A stretch of DNA of 52,352 nucleotides from a virus. The translations under genes and the position numbers were made by a program. The number at the start of each line of letters is the position of its first letter. The first letter of the stretch is position 1. Location: the IMG/VR virus record IMGVR_UViG_3300023110_001238, positions 1 through 52,352 of that record; one strand, written 5' to 3'. A model generated the notes under the pieces. The model searched no databases and had not been told where the DNA came from. It saw nothing but the letters and a program-made list of their open reading frames with translations. Positions 50,054-52,352 of the stretch are shown here, piece by piece.

Positions 50054-50061
50054 TATAAATA
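50054..50061 (+). promoter_or_regulatory. Late promoter upstream of the adenylyltransferase-kinase gene
   Basis: A perfect TATAAATA starts five bases after the preceding stop and lies 35 bases before the next ATG, with GAGGCGGG as the probable ribosome-binding site. Confidence 0.7.
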
Positions 50062-50096
50062 GAAGTAAATATTAATAAACTGCTGTAGAGGCGGGA

Positions 50097-52313
50097 ATGA
50101 AATTTAGAGATTATATACAAGAGGCGCCAGAGCGCCATGCCGTAATGGCTTTTGGTAGGTTACAACCACCAACAACAGGTCATGAGGCTCTAGTCAATAA
50201 AGTTAAAAGTGTAGCAAAACAACATAATGCTAGTCATCATGTCGTTCTATCACATTCTAACGACCCTAAACAAAATCCTCTCTCAGCAAAACAAAAAGTT
50301 AAACACGCTAGACGATTTTTTCCACATACAAATATAACAACATCATCTAGCAGTCACCCAAACTTTTTAAAACAAGCAGAAAAGTTACATAAAAGTGGTG
50401 TGACACACTTACATATGGTTGCAGGTTCAGATAGAACAGGTGAATATCATAAGTTATTAAACAAATACAACGGCACCCACAAAGGCGCATTGTTTAATTT
50501 CAAAGGTATTCGAGTTCATTCTGCCGGACAAAGAGACCCCGATGCACCTGGTATTTCAGGTATGTCTGGTTCTAAATTGCGTTCTCATGCAGCTAAAGGT
50601 AATTTTAATGAATTTAAAAAAGGTGTTCCACGCCATGTGCCTGAACACCATGCAAAAGAACTTTTTCATGACTTGAGAAAAGGTATGAACATTAAAGAAG
50701 ACATTGATATTAATTTTGAGTTTGAAGAACTTCTATCTGAAGGAGTTCATGATAAAGGAATATTTAAAGCTGTATTTTTGGCAGGTGGTCCTGGCTCAGG
50801 TAAAGATTATGTTTTAGCAAACACACTACAAGGCCATGGTTTAACAGAAATCAATTCAGACAAAGCATTTGAATATCTTTTAGATAAAAATAAAATATCT
50901 AAAGTGATGTTAAATCCAGATCCTAGTGAAACAGAAAAAAGAAACTTTGTTCGTGGTCGTGCAAAAAACATAACAGAGTTAAAACAAAAACTTGCATTGA
51001 TGGGTAGAAATGGTTTAATCATCAATGGTACAGGCGAAGACCTTGATAAGATTAGAAGAATTAAAGGCGCTCTTGACCAATTAGGTTATGATTCAGCTAT
51101 GATTATGGTGAATACGGCTGATGAAGTATCTAAACAACGAAATGTAGAACGAGGTCAAAATGGTGGCCGAACTATTCCAGAAGATATCAGAAAACAAAAA
51201 TGGGATGGAGTTCAAAAGGCTAGACCAGTATTTGCAGAATTGTTTGGTGACAAATACATGGAGTTTGATAATTCGGAAGACTTAAGAAAAGCTGGTCCTG
51301 ATGTGGTCAAACAGAAAAAAGATGAGATGAATCAAATATTTGATTATGTGAGTAAGTTTGTTGAAGAACAACCACAATCACCACGCTCACAAAAATGGAT
51401 TGCAAAAGAACTACAAGCAAAAGATAAAACAGCTTCACTTAAACAAATGCCTGATACTGGACAAGAAGCTCATCCAAACTCAAAAGCAAAAGAAGAAGCT
51501 GGACGACTTGGTTTAGAATACTACGGCTTTGGTCGATATGGTAAAGATGGTGCGGTGACACACCGTGTTGTTGGTGATACTTTAGTTCAAGTTGTAAAAA
51601 ATGAAATTGAACCTAAGATGGAGAAAAAAGTTAATGAGCAGTTTGAGGAATTCTTAAACGAGCAAGTATCGGTTACAATTACCGGTGATAATGCTGATGA
51701 AGTTTCTAAAATGATTAAGAAACTCAAAGCGGATGAAGAAGAACAGGAAGAAGTTGAAGAACATTATGCTTTATCAGAACCAGATGCAAGAACATTATTA
51801 ACTTTTAGAAGAGAATACAAATTAAACGAAGATTTAAGAAATTGGTTTAATCCAAATCATCCAGATGGTGGTTGGAAAAGAATTGATTCAAAAGGTAATG
51901 TCAAAGGTGATTGTGCAAGAGAACCTGGCGAACCCAAACCAAAATGTATGAGCAATAAAAAGCGTTCTTTATTAACACCTAAAGAAAGAGCCAATGCTGT
52001 TAAAGTTAAACGCAAACATGATCCTGTTGCTGACAGAAAAGGTAAAGGTGGAAAACCAGTTAATGTTTCTAACTTTGGTAAAGGTAAAATATCAGAATCA
52101 ATTGACAAAGGAACAGAAGTGGGTATTTCAATGGCAGCTTCTGGTGAAAATTTAGTTAGACCAAATACACAATCTAACAAAGCTAAGAAAAAACCATTTG
52201 AATCTTATACTGCTGATGCTGGAACAGAATCACTATCAGCACAAAAACAAGGCGAATTAAAAAGACGAGGTATTGATTTAATTTCATTTAGAGCAAAGAG
52301 GCCAATAGGATGA
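50097..52313 (+). CDS. Adenylyltransferase-kinase polyprotein with capsid-targeting-type leader
   Basis: A 738-residue modular protein. It begins MKFRDYIQEAP, with a gp21-type site IQE/A at residue 9. Residues 15-175 are a nucleotidyltransferase (HxGH) domain: FGRLQPPTTGHEALV with TGH, and GISGMSGSKLR, as in NMN adenylyltransferases. Residues 222-420 are a P-loop kinase: FLAGGPGSGKDYVL and IINGTGEDLD. From about 580, GGWKRIDSKGNVKGDCAREP plus GEPKPKCMSNKK is a small Cys/Pro domain (DUF6321-like) found in phage polyproteins. Internal sites ELLSE/G (215) and EFLNE/Q (522) lie between modules. The gene is late and overlaps the next start. Confidence 0.8.
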   Translation: MKFRDYIQEAPERHAVMAFGRLQPPTTGHEALVNKVKSVAKQHNASHHVVLSHSNDPKQNPLSAKQKVKHARRFFPHTNITTSSSSHPNFLKQAEKLHKSGVTHLHMVAGSDRTGEYHKLLNKYNGTHKGALFNFKGIRVHSAGQRDPDAPGISGMSGSKLRSHAAKGNFNEFKKGVPRHVPEHHAKELFHDLRKGMNIKEDIDINFEFEELLSEGVHDKGIFKAVFLAGGPGSGKDYVLANTLQGHGLTEINSDKAFEYLLDKNKISKVMLNPDPSETEKRNFVRGRAKNITELKQKLALMGRNGLIINGTGEDLDKIRRIKGALDQLGYDSAMIMVNTADEVSKQRNVERGQNGGRTIPEDIRKQKWDGVQKARPVFAELFGDKYMEFDNSEDLRKAGPDVVKQKKDEMNQIFDYVSKFVEEQPQSPRSQKWIAKELQAKDKTASLKQMPDTGQEAHPNSKAKEEAGRLGLEYYGFGRYGKDGAVTHRVVGDTLVQVVKNEIEPKMEKKVNEQFEEFLNEQVSVTITGDNADEVSKMIKKLKADEEEQEEVEEHYALSEPDARTLLTFRREYKLNEDLRNWFNPNHPDGGWKRIDSKGNVKGDCAREPGEPKPKCMSNKKRSLLTPKERANAVKVKRKHDPVADRKGKGGKPVNVSNFGKGKISESIDKGTEVGISMAASGENLVRPNTQSNKAKKKPFESYTADAGTESLSAQKQGELKRRGIDLISFRAKRPIG

Positions 52314-52352
52314 TTAACTTTAAACAATTTATTTCAGAAGACTGGCAGAAAG
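52310..52352 (+). CDS. Start of a further gene with capsid-targeting-type leader (3' truncated)
   Basis: An ATG overlaps the preceding TGA (ATGA). The fourteen visible codons encode MINFKQFISEDWQK. The first ten residues align with T4 MKTYQEFIAE: M, then an aromatic at position 4 and at 7, Ile8 and Glu10, followed by Asp. The rest lies outside the window. A ribosome-binding site is not obvious, but translational coupling is likely. Confidence 0.6.
   Translation, partial: MINFKQFISEDWQK

Noticed and set aside
1-52352. CRISPR arrays, insertion sequences, integrase or attachment sites
   Set aside because: No repeat-spacer pattern, transposase, integrase or terminal repeats were seen; the region looks like a strictly lytic phage.

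Overview
The window is a contiguous piece of a T4-like myovirus genome. It is AT-rich, every recognisable gene lies on the + strand, and genes are packed with 1-4 base overlaps. The virion genes follow the T4 order 13-14-15-16-17-18-19-20-(core proteins)-21-22-23. They are followed by the T4 replication, recombination and transcription set: uvsY, uvsW, 55, 47, 46, 45, 44, 62, regA, 43, uvsX and 41. Accessory genes (peptide deformylase, Hsp20, CobS/CobT-like pair, Dps, 2OG oxygenase) resemble those of marine T4-like phages. A perfectly preserved 23-residue PqqA peptide (34131-34202) points to a host that makes pyrroloquinoline quinone. A marine methylotroph such as OM43/Methylophilales is my inference; the host is not shown directly.

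Layout. 1-1275: 3' end of a tail-fibre-like gene and a small tail accessory gene. 1331-6701: neck, tail completion and terminase genes, with a Dps ferritin inserted between the two terminase subunits. 6762-16193: sheath, tube, portal, prohead core, protease, scaffold, major capsid protein and a tube-like paralogue. 16252-24516: recombination and late-transcription genes, two tiny genes (lipoprotein and DUF465-like), peptide deformylase and a DruA/DUF4338-like protein. 24530-28780: a small independently transcribed structured RNA, a VWA/metallopeptidase and MoxR-type AAA+ pair, and a winged-helix protein. 28800-32327: glycosyltransferase, DUF3310 protein, sliding clamp, clamp loader and RegA. 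32423-34729: Hsp20, endolysin, pqqA with a structured leader, and a cytidylyltransferase. 34750-42121: Sm-like protein, DNA polymerase, oxygenase, UvsX, gp41 and a second DruA-like protein. 42165-50049: a late operon with a nuclease-like protein, a ligase-like protein, a HAD phosphatase, then glycosyltransferase, radical SAM, sulfotransferase and methyltransferase genes. 50097-52352: a modular adenylyltransferase/kinase polyprotein and the start of another gene.

Regulation. TATAAATA-type late promoters (read by the gp55 sigma factor encoded here) precede most virion operons. Sigma70-like promoters with TTGACA/TATAAT boxes precede uvsY, uvsX, the CobS and CobT-like genes and the small RNA. Strong intrinsic terminators separate the units, and several promoters start inside the hairpin of the preceding terminator.

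Main observation. Four proteins in the late region (43211, 44732, 50097, 52310) begin with a 9-10 residue peptide ending in (L/I)xE that aligns with the capsid-targeting leader of T4 internal proteins and with the gp21 cleavage rule. They include a ligase-like protein with KxDG, EGxV and VKLV motifs, a HAD phosphatase and an adenylyltransferase-kinase fusion. I infer a set of end-healing and sealing enzymes that is packaged in the head, trimmed by gp21 and delivered with the DNA. The kinase fusion also carries two internal copies of the same type of site, suggesting polyprotein processing.
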